Part shown: in pieces, positions 1 to 6,601 of the stretch | Layout: every line of letters starts with the position of its first letter | How positions within the stretch are numbered: position 1 is the first letter of the stretch | NCBI GenBank assembly: GCA_004557565.1 | Contig: SFGS01000061.1 | Location: 1 to 17,689 of the forward strand | Length of the DNA: 17,689 nt | Source: Bacteroidales bacterium | GTDB taxonomy: Bacteria; Bacteroidota; Bacteroidia; Bacteroidales; Muribaculaceae | Reading direction: 5' to 3' | Translations under genes and position numbers: made by a program | Notes under the pieces: model-generated | Database searches by the model: none | What the model was told of the DNA's origin: nothing | The model's input: the letters and a program-made list of their open reading frames with translations, nothing else

Positions 1-334
1 ACTTTGATTTCGTCGTGTCCTTCTTCGTCTCTCCGCCCAATAATTTCACCATCTCATCTGCAACTGTTGTCGCCATGGTCACTACTGGGTTGACTTGCGG
101 GGTGTTCAGCACTGCTCTAGGGTTATCCAACCTACGTTGGATGTCCTGCATAGCCGCTGACTGATACCCATCTTGTGCTGACACCTGTGGAGTCATGCCA
201 CCCATCCATCCTAAAATAGAATTGCCCAACGCCACATAGTCAATCGGCTGGCTAGTAGTCGTGCCATCATACCAAATAGGATAGTTCATATTACCACCCC
301 TTTTCGTGCCATCATACCAAATAGGATAGCTCAT
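1..334 (-). CDS. Hypothetical virion-region protein, partial (3' end outside window), with duplicated start region
   Basis: An open frame from ATG at 334 to the window edge (111 complete codons visible), no stop. The product opens MSYPIWYDGTKRGGNMNYPI, then WYDGTTTSQPIDYVALGNSI, an amphipathic part (LGWMGGMTPQVSAQDGYQSA, then AMQDIQRRLDNPRAVL) and VVTMATTVADEMVKLLGGET. The second MNYPIWYDGT at 289 comes from a 45-bp tandem duplication, so two in-frame starts exist, each with its own AAAAGGGGTGG site. Start at 334 gives a 15-residue longer N-terminus. The family is unknown. The preceding gene stops one base before the 334 start, so coupling is expected for that start. Confidence 0.7.
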   Translation of the reverse strand, partial: MSYPIWYDGTKRGGNMNYPIWYDGTTTSQPIDYVALGNSILGWMGGMTPQVSAQDGYQSAAMQDIQRRLDNPRAVLNTPQVNPVVTMATTVADEMVKLLGGETKKDTTKSK

Positions 335-349
335 ATTACCACCCCTTTT
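260..349 (-). repeat. 45-bp perfect-phase tandem duplication over a gene junction
   Basis: Copies at 260-304 and 305-349 differ at one base (T at 285, C at 330; Asn versus Ser codon). On the minus strand each copy holds the AAAAGGGGTGG site, the spacer TAAT, an ATG and the codons for (N/S)YPIWYDGT. The upstream copy contains the real end of the 61-residue gene, including its TAA. In the downstream copy the same bases are read in another frame as KRGGN, so no stop is met. Confidence 0.95.
290..304 (-). promoter_or_regulatory. Duplicated ribosome binding site for the second start at 289
   Basis: AAAAGGGG followed by TGGTAAT and ATG at 289. The same arrangement precedes ATG at 334 (335-349). 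Both sites are equally spaced from their start codons, so the sequence alone does not favour one start. Confidence 0.6.
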
Positions 350-521
350 GCTGACCAGCTTGGTTAATCTGAATCGAGAACCCTGGTACCGAACCAATAT
401 TCACTGGAGACCCTGCTGAATTAACCTGTTTCGGAGCGACTGTTGCTGTTGTAGGGCTGCTGTTAGTCTGCGTAGAAACAGGTGTTCCAGGGATTGTTTG
501 GCTACCAGTTAGCATTGGCAT
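336..521 (-). CDS. Small Thr/Pro/Val-rich hypothetical protein
   Basis: A 61-residue protein (MPMLTGSQTIPGTPVSTQTN and onwards), low in charge and rich in Thr, Ser, Pro, Val and Gln, ending INQAGQQKGW. It is probably extended or disordered. A longer version from TTG at 629 would overlap the 73-residue gene by over 100 bases and has no ribosome binding site, so ATG at 521 is chosen. That ATG follows the previous stop TAG after one base, with G-rich sequence 9 bases upstream, so it is probably read by termination-reinitiation. Its own stop is one base from the ATG at 334, and its last codons form part of the 45-bp duplication. The function is unknown. Confidence 0.55.
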   Translation of the reverse strand: MPMLTGSQTIPGTPVSTQTNSSPTTATVAPKQVNSAGSPVNIGSVPGFSIQINQAGQQKGW

Positions 522-522
522 C

Positions 523-744
523 CTACTCTGCCCCCAATATGGATTGAACGGACTGCGTGGGTCTGATGGCTCTAGTAGCCGATGGGCTAGTGTACAACTG
601 ATTTTGATAATCCATAAGGGCTTTGCCAAATGCCATGCCCTGATTCATACCATATAACCAGTCCTCACCTACGCCACCCATCAACGCTAGAAAATTGTTC
701 GACCCACCAAAAGTTCCACTACCGTTCATTGCGTAGCTAGACAT
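523..744 (-). CDS. Small hypothetical protein
   Basis: A 73-residue protein. It opens MSSYAMNGSGTFGGSNNFLA, continues LMGGVGEDWLYGMNQGMAFG and ends in a helical then extended part (KALMDYQNQLYTSPSATRAI). A strong AAGGAG six bases before ATG at 744 supports it; the site overlaps the stop of the previous gene, ten bases upstream. Gly/Met-rich content and the place in the operon suggest a small virion protein. A faint similarity of its middle part to the protein at 1-334 is noted among the findings. The function is unknown. Confidence 0.7.
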   Translation of the reverse strand: MSSYAMNGSGTFGGSNNFLALMGGVGEDWLYGMNQGMAFGKALMDYQNQLYTSPSATRAIRPTQSVQSILGAE

Positions 745-754
745 ATCTTACTCC

Positions 755-1312
755 TTAATAGCTAGTTCCGTTCTTAGCGTGGTTCATAGCTGTTTGGTAC
801 GACACGCCTTGTCGTGCTAATGCTTCACGAGCTCGTGCTTCACGCAATGCGTACAGGCGTTGATACTCAGGATCAGCAAACTGCATGTGACGTTGGTTTA
901 AATTTACTTGAACTTGACCAGGGATATTTGTCGCTGAAGTCGTAACACTCGGTCCCATCGTGTACGTCATGTTTCTTTCAGGCTGCGTCGGTTGTCTAAC
1001 TGGCTGAGCTTGCGGTTTCACTGCGTTGGCTCTTGCTGCTAGTGCACTGATGTTCGCTCGTGCTGCTAGTGCGTCAATGTTTGCGGTAGACGGCATATCG
1101 AACGAGTATGGGTCGACCGCGTTCGCTCTTGCTGCTAGTGCGTCAATGTTTGCGGTAGACGGCATGTCTACGGCGTGCAAATTATAAACCTCAGACACCA
1201 TAGGCACGGCAAAACCCAAACCGTTAGGTGCGGTCAGACCCCAACCGTTGTTTGCGGGTGCATATCTTCCCATCATTGCGTCTAAGGTTGACGCATCGTA
1301 AGTTTCATTCAT
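755..1312 (-). CDS. Hypothetical protein with internal repeats
   Basis: A 185-residue protein, unrecognised. The N-terminus has GRYAPANNGWGLTAPNGLGF. Residues about 49-98 contain two near-identical copies of DMPSTANIDALAARAN plus a partial third (ISALAARANAV). The middle is Gln/Pro-rich (KPQAQPVRQPTQPERN). The C-terminal part is helical and charged (YQRLYALREARAREALARQG, about 154-173) and ends NHAKNGTSY. ATG at 1312 lies 6 bases after GGGAGG; the in-frame TTG at 1315 is too close to that site. The repeats are very similar at DNA level (see the repeat entry), so they are recent. The place between small low-complexity genes suggests an internal or tail-tip virion protein, with no firm evidence. 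Confidence 0.7.
   Translation of the reverse strand: MNETYDASTLDAMMGRYAPANNGWGLTAPNGLGFAVPMVSEVYNLHAVDMPSTANIDALAARANAVDPYSFDMPSTANIDALAARANISALAARANAVKPQAQPVRQPTQPERNMTYTMGPSVTTSATNIPGQVQVNLNQRHMQFADPEYQRLYALREARAREALARQGVSYQTAMNHAKNGTSY
1052..1165 (-). repeat. Intragenic direct repeat: two 45-bp copies 69 bases apart, plus a partial copy
   Basis: Copies lie at 1052-1096 and 1121-1165 and differ at one base (44 of 45 identical). A third partial copy of about 20 bases starts at 1025 with one mismatch. Spacings of 69 and 27 bases are multiples of three, so the frame is kept and the protein carries two and a half copies of the DMPSTANIDALAARAN unit. Such near-identity suggests a recent slippage or unequal-exchange event. 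Confidence 0.9.
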
Positions 1313-1683
1313 CAAAAACCTCCCATAAGGCTTAGTGTATTAAATCTACTCGGATAAATTTTATCTTGGAAGTCATCTACCAAGATACCTTCGTTTCCAC
1401 CTAGCCCTAGCGAGTATGCTAAAGCATTAATGTCATCTTGTGACATTTGCGGTGGTGGACCACCTAACATATTCTGTGCTAACGCATAACCTGGATCTGC
1501 ACCAGTAGGGTCTTCCATGCCTACGAGTTCGTATGGACTCTCTAAAGGCGGTACGCCCATTTGTTCCATAAGAAGTTCATCGTTACCCATATACCCTGCC
1601 ATTAAAGCAGGGTCATCTGGATATGGCATGTCATTAGGATAACCTTGTTGTGTCAAACCCATCATTTGTTCTAATGAATTCAT
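1312..1683 (-). CDS. Small acidic Met/Pro-rich protein
   Basis: A 123-residue acidic protein, unrecognised. The N-terminus is rich in Met, Pro, Tyr and Asp (MNSLEQMMGLTQQGYPNDMP; DELLMEQMGVPPLESPYELV), with GMEDPTGADPGYALAQNMLG and a more helical part (SQDDINALAYSLGLG). It looks largely disordered. ATG at 1683 is chosen because GGAG lies 5 bases upstream and it overlaps the previous stop (ATGA). An in-frame GTG at 1698 would precede that site. The TGA stop overlaps the next ATG by one base (TGATG). Low-complexity small proteins at the end of tail operons may be internal virion proteins, but that is inference only. Confidence 0.7.
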   Translation of the reverse strand: MNSLEQMMGLTQQGYPNDMPYPDDPALMAGYMGNDELLMEQMGVPPLESPYELVGMEDPTGADPGYALAQNMLGGPPPQMSQDDINALAYSLGLGGNEGILVDDFQDKIYPSRFNTLSLMGGF

Positions 1684-1835
1684 TTTTTCTCCACACACTT
1701 ACAAGAATCAACATACTCAGCCACAGTCTTCTTGTCAAGCTGTACAGATACTGTGGCGTTCGTTTTTTCAACACGTAGCGAATCACACGTGTTAGGTGTC
1801 CAGCATTGTGCTGGCACTGCGGTCGTTTCACTCAT
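1680..1835 (-). CDS. Small 51-residue protein
   Basis: A short gene filling the space between 1698 and 1845. The product starts MSETTAVPAQCWTPNTCDSL and ends YVDSCKCVEKK, with four cysteines and no membrane segment. The gene is supported by a strong AGGAG (1840-1844) overlapping the stop of the upstream gene, ATG at 1835, and a stop that overlaps the next ATG as ATGA (1680-1683), the same coupling style as elsewhere in the operon. A longer competing frame from GTG at 1831 was considered less likely because it would run 50 bases into the next gene. The function is unknown. Confidence 0.65.
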   Translation of the reverse strand: MSETTAVPAQCWTPNTCDSLRVEKTNATVSVQLDKKTVAEYVDSCKCVEKK

Positions 1836-1844
1836 AAATCTCCT

Positions 1845-2987
1845 CTATGTGCCTGAAATAGTAGAGTCTACAGTAGGGGTGCCTCCACCTCCACCAGCAC
1901 TTGCTCCGCCAGCAGGTGAGCCTGTTACTACACCAGCTCCATCACCGCAAGAGTTCTCTCCACTATTCTTGCCTAACCACATAGATAATACTACCGCAAT
2001 TAACGATCCTAAGCTAGCTAAAGAACTGGATAATTTATCTGCTGTCTTACGATAACTGTCTGCCAACCACGCATAGTTTTTGCCAGCACTCGTAAGGAAA
2101 TCTCCACCTAGTTTAGTAAGGTCGAAATAGTTACCATTATGTGCAGTGTAACGTGCTTGCTGAATTCCGATTCCAGTTTTGTCGAACGCTGCGGACGAAT
2201 TGAGACGGTTGTTACGATGTTGTTCCATAACTTCAGCTGTTTTAAATACCAACTGCTCGTTAATTTGCCACGCACGTGAACGCTCGTCTTCTCTAGCCTT
2301 GTACAGCGCACTGACTGTTGTTGCTATTGCTGTTGTCGCTAAAGCTGTCTCAATTCCACAACATTGACGCACTGAGTAACGGTTCAAGTTCTTGCACATT
2401 TCAGCACGAGCTTTTTTCGTTTGCCCTGCAACATCCGCCAAAATACGAGCTTTAATTCCATCGTAGTCTGGGGTGTATCCACAGGTAGCGAACTTACACA
2501 TCATATCATGAAGCGTATCATTGCAACTATCCAACTGTTGTGCACGAGCCAACTCGGCATCTCGCTGACCTATATTCCAACCATACTGGTTAGCCAAATC
2601 CGTATCAGCCTCGTCTGCCAATGCTTTCTCTTTCGGGGCTAAATCCCAAAGCTCAATACCTTTTGCGTGTAACTGCTGGTTTATATTCTTCCATTCGTTT
2701 TCCGCATTTTTTGCTTTGTTGATTAGACCGTTGTCGGCAAACTTACCTAGCAATGCTCCAAGCAACGAACCAATCGCCATCCACTTACCATCGTCAAGTT
2801 TTGGTTGACGTGGGTACTGTATTATGTGGTTAGCATTTACTTGAGTAGAACCTACTCCGCTTGCTGTACCTGCTTCTATGTTCGCTTGGTTCACGCCACA
2901 GGCTGACGCACAGGCTGACTGTGCGGCATTAGTAAGAGATGGTGCGTCCGCCGCTCCTGCTTGACTGCTGTCTACTGCGTCTGCCAT
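1845..2987 (-). CDS. Probable internal virion / DNA-ejection or membrane-active protein
   Basis: A 380-residue protein with three hydrophobic segments: MAIGSLLGALLGKFA (70-84), IETALATTAIATTVSALY (212-229) and LASLGSLIAVVLSMWLG (323-339). The first is preceded by an Ala/Ser-rich leader with the cysteines of ACASACG. Between them are long charged helices (KAKNAENEWKNINQQLH; AREDERSRAWQINEQLVFKT). The C-terminus is a Gly/Ala/Ser-rich tail with a run of Gly (about 361-368). Small-residue hydrophobic helices with flexible ends fit phage ejection proteins that enter the host envelope, but I cannot name a family; a tail-tip role is the alternative. ATG at 2987 has GGGAG 6 bases upstream and overlaps the previous stop (TAATG). 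The following small gene starts 9 bases after the TAG. Confidence 0.7.
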   Translation of the reverse strand: MADAVDSSQAGAADAPSLTNAAQSACASACGVNQANIEAGTASGVGSTQVNANHIIQYPRQPKLDDGKWMAIGSLLGALLGKFADNGLINKAKNAENEWKNINQQLHAKGIELWDLAPKEKALADEADTDLANQYGWNIGQRDAELARAQQLDSCNDTLHDMMCKFATCGYTPDYDGIKARILADVAGQTKKARAEMCKNLNRYSVRQCCGIETALATTAIATTVSALYKAREDERSRAWQINEQLVFKTAEVMEQHRNNRLNSSAAFDKTGIGIQQARYTAHNGNYFDLTKLGGDFLTSAGKNYAWLADSYRKTADKLSSSLASLGSLIAVVLSMWLGKNSGENSCGDGAGVVTGSPAGGASAGGGGGTPTVDSTISGT

Positions 2988-4807
2988 TACCTACTCCCTA
3001 ACAGGCTTTCTCTCGATGCCTGTAAATGAATTTCTTCTATTCTAAGAGACCCTACCACCCTAATCGCCCAGTCAATCGCTTTGTACTTTCTAGGTAACAA
3101 AAACGGCTTCGTTGAGCTTACAGTTCTGCGATAATACTCTTTCCCATCTGCGTAGATAATTATATCCACGCTAGGACGACAGCCAACTAAATATGAATAG
3201 TGTTGTTGAAACTCTTTATTGACAAGGAAAAAATTACTAATGTCACCATTAGGGAATTTACGTTTCCACTCATCAAATTTCAATTTAGCTTCTGCGTGTC
3301 CTCTAGGCATTATATTATCAAAATCTGGAGAAATAATCTTGCATGCGACAGGTCTCCACATCCCAGCTTCCACTACGGTGTGCGTCTTCCAGTCATAAAT
3401 AGCTACCTCACCTTGTCCCCACTCGTAAATATGTTCGTTTTTGAACACTAAGAAAGGGCTTATCTCGTCGGTAAACCCCATATCTACTATGACGTTGTGT
3501 GTGACAAACTCGCCTTCTCGTCGTTTATCGCTACCCAACTGGAATATAAACCCGCCTTCGTCGTTAAATCCGTAGATGCGGTCATCATGGTAAGTCAAGC
3601 GGATATATCTAGGGTCGAATTCTTCCCACTCATACTCGGTCATCAGGTGACCTGTCAGAAGTTCTTCGCCTTTTTGACTGATTGCAACCAGACCTTGTTT
3701 ACTAGAGTAAATAATCTCGCTCTCTCCATGACACGCTGTGTTGTCATAGCACTTATACCGTTGCTGGATTTCTGCAATGTTAATTTGGTTAGGTTCACTC
3801 GCCATAATAACATAGTGCAGTCCGTGCGTAATCGCAATAAGGTCGTAATGGTTCTCGCCTTCGAGACGAGTTGTTATCTCGTACATACCCTGAATTGGAT
3901 AACGCAATCTGTATTCGTTGTTCAGGTCGTAAGCGTGAGGGAAATTATGCTCCGATACCCAGAAATGTCTGTTGCTCCACACGACCGTCAAATTATCTCC
4001 GATTGCGGCTACGCCTTCCAAACAATCAGGCGGACAATCGTGGTTCTCGGTAGATAACTCACATGCCCAGTCGCAAGGGCAATTCGTATCGTAAAACTCT
4101 GTTTGGTCGATTGGGGTTTCACCCACTTTTAACCAGTGAGCGTTCTCCTCATTGTCGGTAACTACTCTGTACCATCTGCGGATAACCGCATTGTCTGGCA
4201 CGTTTTTATCTTCTACCTTGACATGAACTGCGTCACCCCATGTGATGTCCATTACTTCACTTGGCTTTGAGTGAGCACTTTCTTCGCCACACGCATTTAC
4301 ATACGTAAACAAGTATGCAACTGGTACTGGCGGATGTTCTACGTTGTCGCAAGTGTTGTAAGGGGCACAGATATAAGGAATTTCTGTTCGCTCGCAACCC
4401 GCTTGGTCTATAACTTCCGTTGTCACAACCGCATCTTTAGGACGACAAATACCCACTTTTATCGGACATTGCCCGCACAGAATTCTCTCTGCCGATTGTC
4501 GCCATAACACACCGTCGTCCACGAATAAAAACGTTGTGTCACCTAGCTTTTTAGTCCAGTCTACTGACGTGAATACTTTTTTATCCCATGCTACATACAC
4601 AGAACCTGCTCTGTGAACAGTAGCAGGTTTACCTGTAAAAACTTCGCCACACGGGGTCATAAGTTTCTCGCCCGTGTCACGAGGTAGTTTAATGGGACGC
4701 AAGTGATTTCCGTACAAGTCCAAATTTTCTGCGATTTCAGCGTTTCCTACTGGTAGAGATTTTCTTCCCAGTTTTGGAATTAACCCACTAAACTTTATAA
4801 CTCTCAT
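2987..4807 (-). CDS. Tail hub-like virion structural protein (P22 gp10-like, inferred)
   Basis: A 606-residue protein. The N-terminus VIKFSGLIPKLGRKSLPVGN, followed by AEIAENLDLYGNHLRPI, is a recognisable opening of large podovirus virion proteins that read 'F.G..P...p..Lp...A..A.N..l..G.LrP'. Many repeated short strands follow, for example VAYLFTYVNACGEES, VAAIGDNLTVVWSNRHFWVS, YRLRYPIQGMYEI and GLVAISQKGEELLTGHL, compatible with a beta-propeller. I infer a tail hub or head-tail stabilisation role like P22 gp10. Seventeen cysteines, several close together (CAPYNTC, CPCDWAC, CPPDC), are notable. ATG at 4807 has GGGAG 9 bases upstream and overlaps the preceding stop by one base. The stop overlaps the next ATG as TAATG. 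A profile search would settle the family. Confidence 0.75.
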   Translation of the reverse strand: MRVIKFSGLIPKLGRKSLPVGNAEIAENLDLYGNHLRPIKLPRDTGEKLMTPCGEVFTGKPATVHRAGSVYVAWDKKVFTSVDWTKKLGDTTFLFVDDGVLWRQSAERILCGQCPIKVGICRPKDAVVTTEVIDQAGCERTEIPYICAPYNTCDNVEHPPVPVAYLFTYVNACGEESAHSKPSEVMDITWGDAVHVKVEDKNVPDNAVIRRWYRVVTDNEENAHWLKVGETPIDQTEFYDTNCPCDWACELSTENHDCPPDCLEGVAAIGDNLTVVWSNRHFWVSEHNFPHAYDLNNEYRLRYPIQGMYEITTRLEGENHYDLIAITHGLHYVIMASEPNQINIAEIQQRYKCYDNTACHGESEIIYSSKQGLVAISQKGEELLTGHLMTEYEWEEFDPRYIRLTYHDDRIYGFNDEGGFIFQLGSDKRREGEFVTHNVIVDMGFTDEISPFLVFKNEHIYEWGQGEVAIYDWKTHTVVEAGMWRPVACKIISPDFDNIMPRGHAEAKLKFDEWKRKFPNGDISNFFLVNKEFQQHYSYLVGCRPSVDIIIYADGKEYYRRTVSSTKPFLLPRKYKAIDWAIRVVGSLRIEEIHLQASRESLLGSR

Positions 4808-5865
4808 TAGTTGCTTCTCCCGATACCTACTAATTTAGCACCTTGTTTGATAAGAATCAGCACCTGACCTGAGATAGCTGGTTTAGTGAATGTCACCATG
4901 CCATCTGCACCTGTGGTGTACGGACCAAATGTCATTCCAGGTAAACTAGGCGACGAGATAGTCACGGCGGTATTTGGCACGCCGAAAATAATAGACTGCG
5001 TACCGACTTCGGTGTACTGGAAACTGTATCCTGCTGGACCAGTATCGCCTTTGTCACCCTTGTCGCCTTTATCGCCTTTTTCACCTTTCAACGCCGATAC
5101 ATCTGCTGTGACCGACTCATTATTTGTCATCATGAATGTTGCCGTGGTTCCTTCTACGGTAATGGCTTGGATTCTAGCTCCATCATCGCCTTTAGGACCT
5201 TCGTCACCTTTCTCGCCTTTTGGCCCTGGTTGACCTGGTACGCCTTTCGCTTGCGGTAAGGTTCCTGCAGAGCGAGTAGTGCCGTCCGTCAAAGTGTACA
5301 TAAGTCTACCATCTGCTGTAATAGAGAATGACGCTACGCCAACCCCGTTATCGCCTTTGTCACCTTTTGCACCTCGTAGACCGCCTGTAACGGCTCCGCC
5401 TGTACCAGTGCCAGTACCTACCGCACCTTCTCCACATCCGCATCCGCCACAATCCGCAGCAAATAACTCTTTACAGTCAACTGATAATGTTCTAGTACAT
5501 GGGTCGTATTTCAGTGGTGATAAAACATTGAAACCTATGCTTTTAGCAATGTCTTGGATAACTCTAGTATCGTCCCATAAATACGATACTTGCGTATTAG
5601 ATAAAATACATGGGCATTTACTGCTCGTAGTACGGTCTAAAATCAACGTGTCTTCTTCAATGCCTACCACTTTAGCCGTTTCACAGCACCCATTACACCC
5701 AGCAATCTTCACATAAAAGTATTGCTGTCCAGAAATAGGTGGGAAATGTTTGGCATGACCCACCATTAAGCGTAATCTATTGCTGTCTTCTGACAAAGGA
5801 TGTGAGGTAAACCCCACACCAGTGCGGTCGCATAAAAGAGGAACTAAATTAAGTTCGCAATTCAT
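4807..5865 (-). CDS. Collagen-like tail fibre / appendage protein
   Basis: A 352-residue protein with three parts. Residues 1 to about 145 hold all 12 cysteines and carry a diverged copy of the small domain of the two upstream genes (YFYVKIAG, ETAKVVGIEEDTLILDR, VSYLWDDTRVIQDI). Collagen Gly-X-Y stretches follow at about 165-175, 208-229 (GVPGQPGPKGEKGDEGPKGD) and 261-279 (GEKGDKGDKGDKGDTGPAG). Between them lie two similar beta-modules (ASFSITADGRLMYTLTDGTT and QAITVEGTTATFMMTNNESV). The C-terminus is a Gly/Ser beta-domain (YTTGADGMVTFTKPAISGQV), perhaps trimerising. A homotrimeric fibre attached to the neck or tail through the N-domain is inferred. ATG at 5865 (AGAGGA 6 bases upstream, TAATG overlap) was preferred over an in-frame TTG at 5871. 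The stop overlaps the next ATG as TAATG. Confidence 0.85.
   Translation of the reverse strand: MNCELNLVPLLCDRTGVGFTSHPLSEDSNRLRLMVGHAKHFPPISGQQYFYVKIAGCNGCCETAKVVGIEEDTLILDRTTSSKCPCILSNTQVSYLWDDTRVIQDIAKSIGFNVLSPLKYDPCTRTLSVDCKELFAADCGGCGCGEGAVGTGTGTGGAVTGGLRGAKGDKGDNGVGVASFSITADGRLMYTLTDGTTRSAGTLPQAKGVPGQPGPKGEKGDEGPKGDDGARIQAITVEGTTATFMMTNNESVTADVSALKGEKGDKGDKGDKGDTGPAGYSFQYTEVGTQSIIFGVPNTAVTISSPSLPGMTFGPYTTGADGMVTFTKPAISGQVLILIKQGAKLVGIGRSN
5042..5092 (-). repeat. Nine-base repeats coding for collagen-like GDK/GEK triplets
   Basis: On the minus strand, tandem nine-base units of the form GGNGANAAR (Gly-Glu/Asp-Lys) code for GEKGDKGDKGDKGD. Related units recur near 5185-5224 and 5347-5377. 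Such repeats commonly change in copy number by slippage. Confidence 0.8.
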
Positions 5866-6191
5866 TAGCAATCCTCTTTAGTCTGACAAATAAACTCTTT
5901 GAGTTGGATTGAATTCCAATCAACTGAGACACATGTTCCTGCTGGGAAGTTTTTTCTACCCTTACCCAACACATCTCGCACAACTGGAACTTTACTATTT
6001 TTAAGTGTAGTGTCCTTCACAAATTTAACCACTTCGTAGCGGTCTAAATAACGTAAAGTAAGATACACATGGTCACCTTCAGGTAGAGTATTCAATGCGT
6101 TCATAGCTGTGTGCGTTATATGCAATGTATCGTCAGTAGTTTGAAGGTGTTTTAGTAAACTACCCTTAAAGCCATCTATAAACTTTAACAT
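5865..6191 (-). CDS. Neck/tail structural protein, second of three sharing one domain
   Basis: A 108-residue protein made almost entirely of the small beta-domain seen in the previous gene: DTLHITHTAMNAL, HVYLTLRYLDRYEVVKFVK, a long charged loop with VPVVRDVLGKGRKN, and CVSVDWNSIQLKEFICQ near the end. The 'Y.L.......EVVK.V' and 'C..V.W....L.EF.C' signatures line up with the 138-residue neighbour. ATG at 6191 overlaps the preceding stop in the same ATGTTAA arrangement, with GGGAG 6 bases upstream. The stop overlaps the next ATG by one base (TAATG). The tandem arrangement suggests origin by gene duplication. Hetero-oligomerisation with its paralogues is possible but not shown. Confidence 0.75.
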   Translation of the reverse strand: MLKFIDGFKGSLLKHLQTTDDTLHITHTAMNALNTLPEGDHVYLTLRYLDRYEVVKFVKDTTLKNSKVPVVRDVLGKGRKNFPAGTCVSVDWNSIQLKEFICQTKEDC

Positions 6192-6601
6192 TTCTCGCTC
6201 CCATTAATTGATACGATATTACCGCACTCATTAACTTCGATTGCTGTACCGCATTGTACGACGAATGTCTGTGGTGTAATGTTGGTACATCCACCCACAC
6301 AACTTTGAACAAACTCGCATAGTTGAGCTGGGTTCCATTCCACGCAAGCACAAGCATTAACACCGAACCCTTGTGAGCTAGTATTATCTTGGGCACGTTC
6401 TACGGTCAGTACATCGCCTTTTCTAGCGACGACCTTAACCACTTCTCTCACTCCGCCATTGCGAATAGTCAAGTAAAAATGGTCATCTCCAGTCATATTG
6501 AACTTTGCACCATCTCCAGCGACTAGTTTAATTTGCGTATCTGTTGCTGTAATAGAATTGGCAAGTTTTGTACACTTGCCCCAGAAATTAGTATTTAACA
6601 T
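6185..6601 (-). CDS. Neck/tail structural protein, first of three sharing one domain
   Basis: A 138-residue protein. Its core (about residues 8-97) has DTQIKLVAGDGAKF, HFYLTIRNGGVREVVKVVAR, GDVLTVERAQDNTSSQGF and CACVEWNPAQLCEFV. This order of short beta motifs (value, 'F.LT....reVV.V', 'd.LTV.R.qd.T', '.V....a..L') is common in phage neck and tail-fibre attachment proteins. The C-terminal tail (TFVVQCGTAIEVNECGNIV) is extra compared with the next gene. Nine cysteines are present. A GTG at 6610 is possible, but ATG at 6601 has GGGG 8 bases upstream and overlaps the previous stop as ATGTTAA, so ATG was chosen. The end overlaps the next gene by 7 bases. The exact role is unknown. Confidence 0.75.
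   Translation of the reverse strand: MLNTNFWGKCTKLANSITATDTQIKLVAGDGAKFNMTGDDHFYLTIRNGGVREVVKVVARKGDVLTVERAQDNTSSQGFGVNACACVEWNPAQLCEFVQSCVGGCTNITPQTFVVQCGTAIEVNECGNIVSINGSEKC

Noticed and set aside
522..629. N-terminal extension of the 61-residue gene from 629
   Set aside because: The codon is TTG without a ribosome binding site and the extension lies wholly inside the 73-residue gene in another frame.
1634..1831. Minus-strand 65-codon frame with a hydrophobic stretch (LWLSMLILVSVW), possibly holin-like
   Set aside because: It starts at GTG, overlaps the next gene by 50 bases and competes with the ATG-started 51-codon frame, which has better spacing and an ATGA junction. A single short hydrophobic run is not enough to call a holin.
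1732..2055. Plus-strand Pro-rich open frame of 107 codons
   Set aside because: The Pro-rich run is the antisense of the Gly-rich tail of the gene at 1845-2987; no ribosome binding site was found.
3497..4057. Plus-strand open frame of 186 codons
   Set aside because: It is antisense to the 606-residue tail gene, which has a good start, coupling to its neighbours and recognisable protein features. The plus frame has no convincing domain.
4886..5233. Plus-strand Ser-Pro-Leu/Phe repeat protein
   Set aside because: The SPLSPLSPF repeats are the complement of the collagen GDKGDK codons, a shadow of the real gene.
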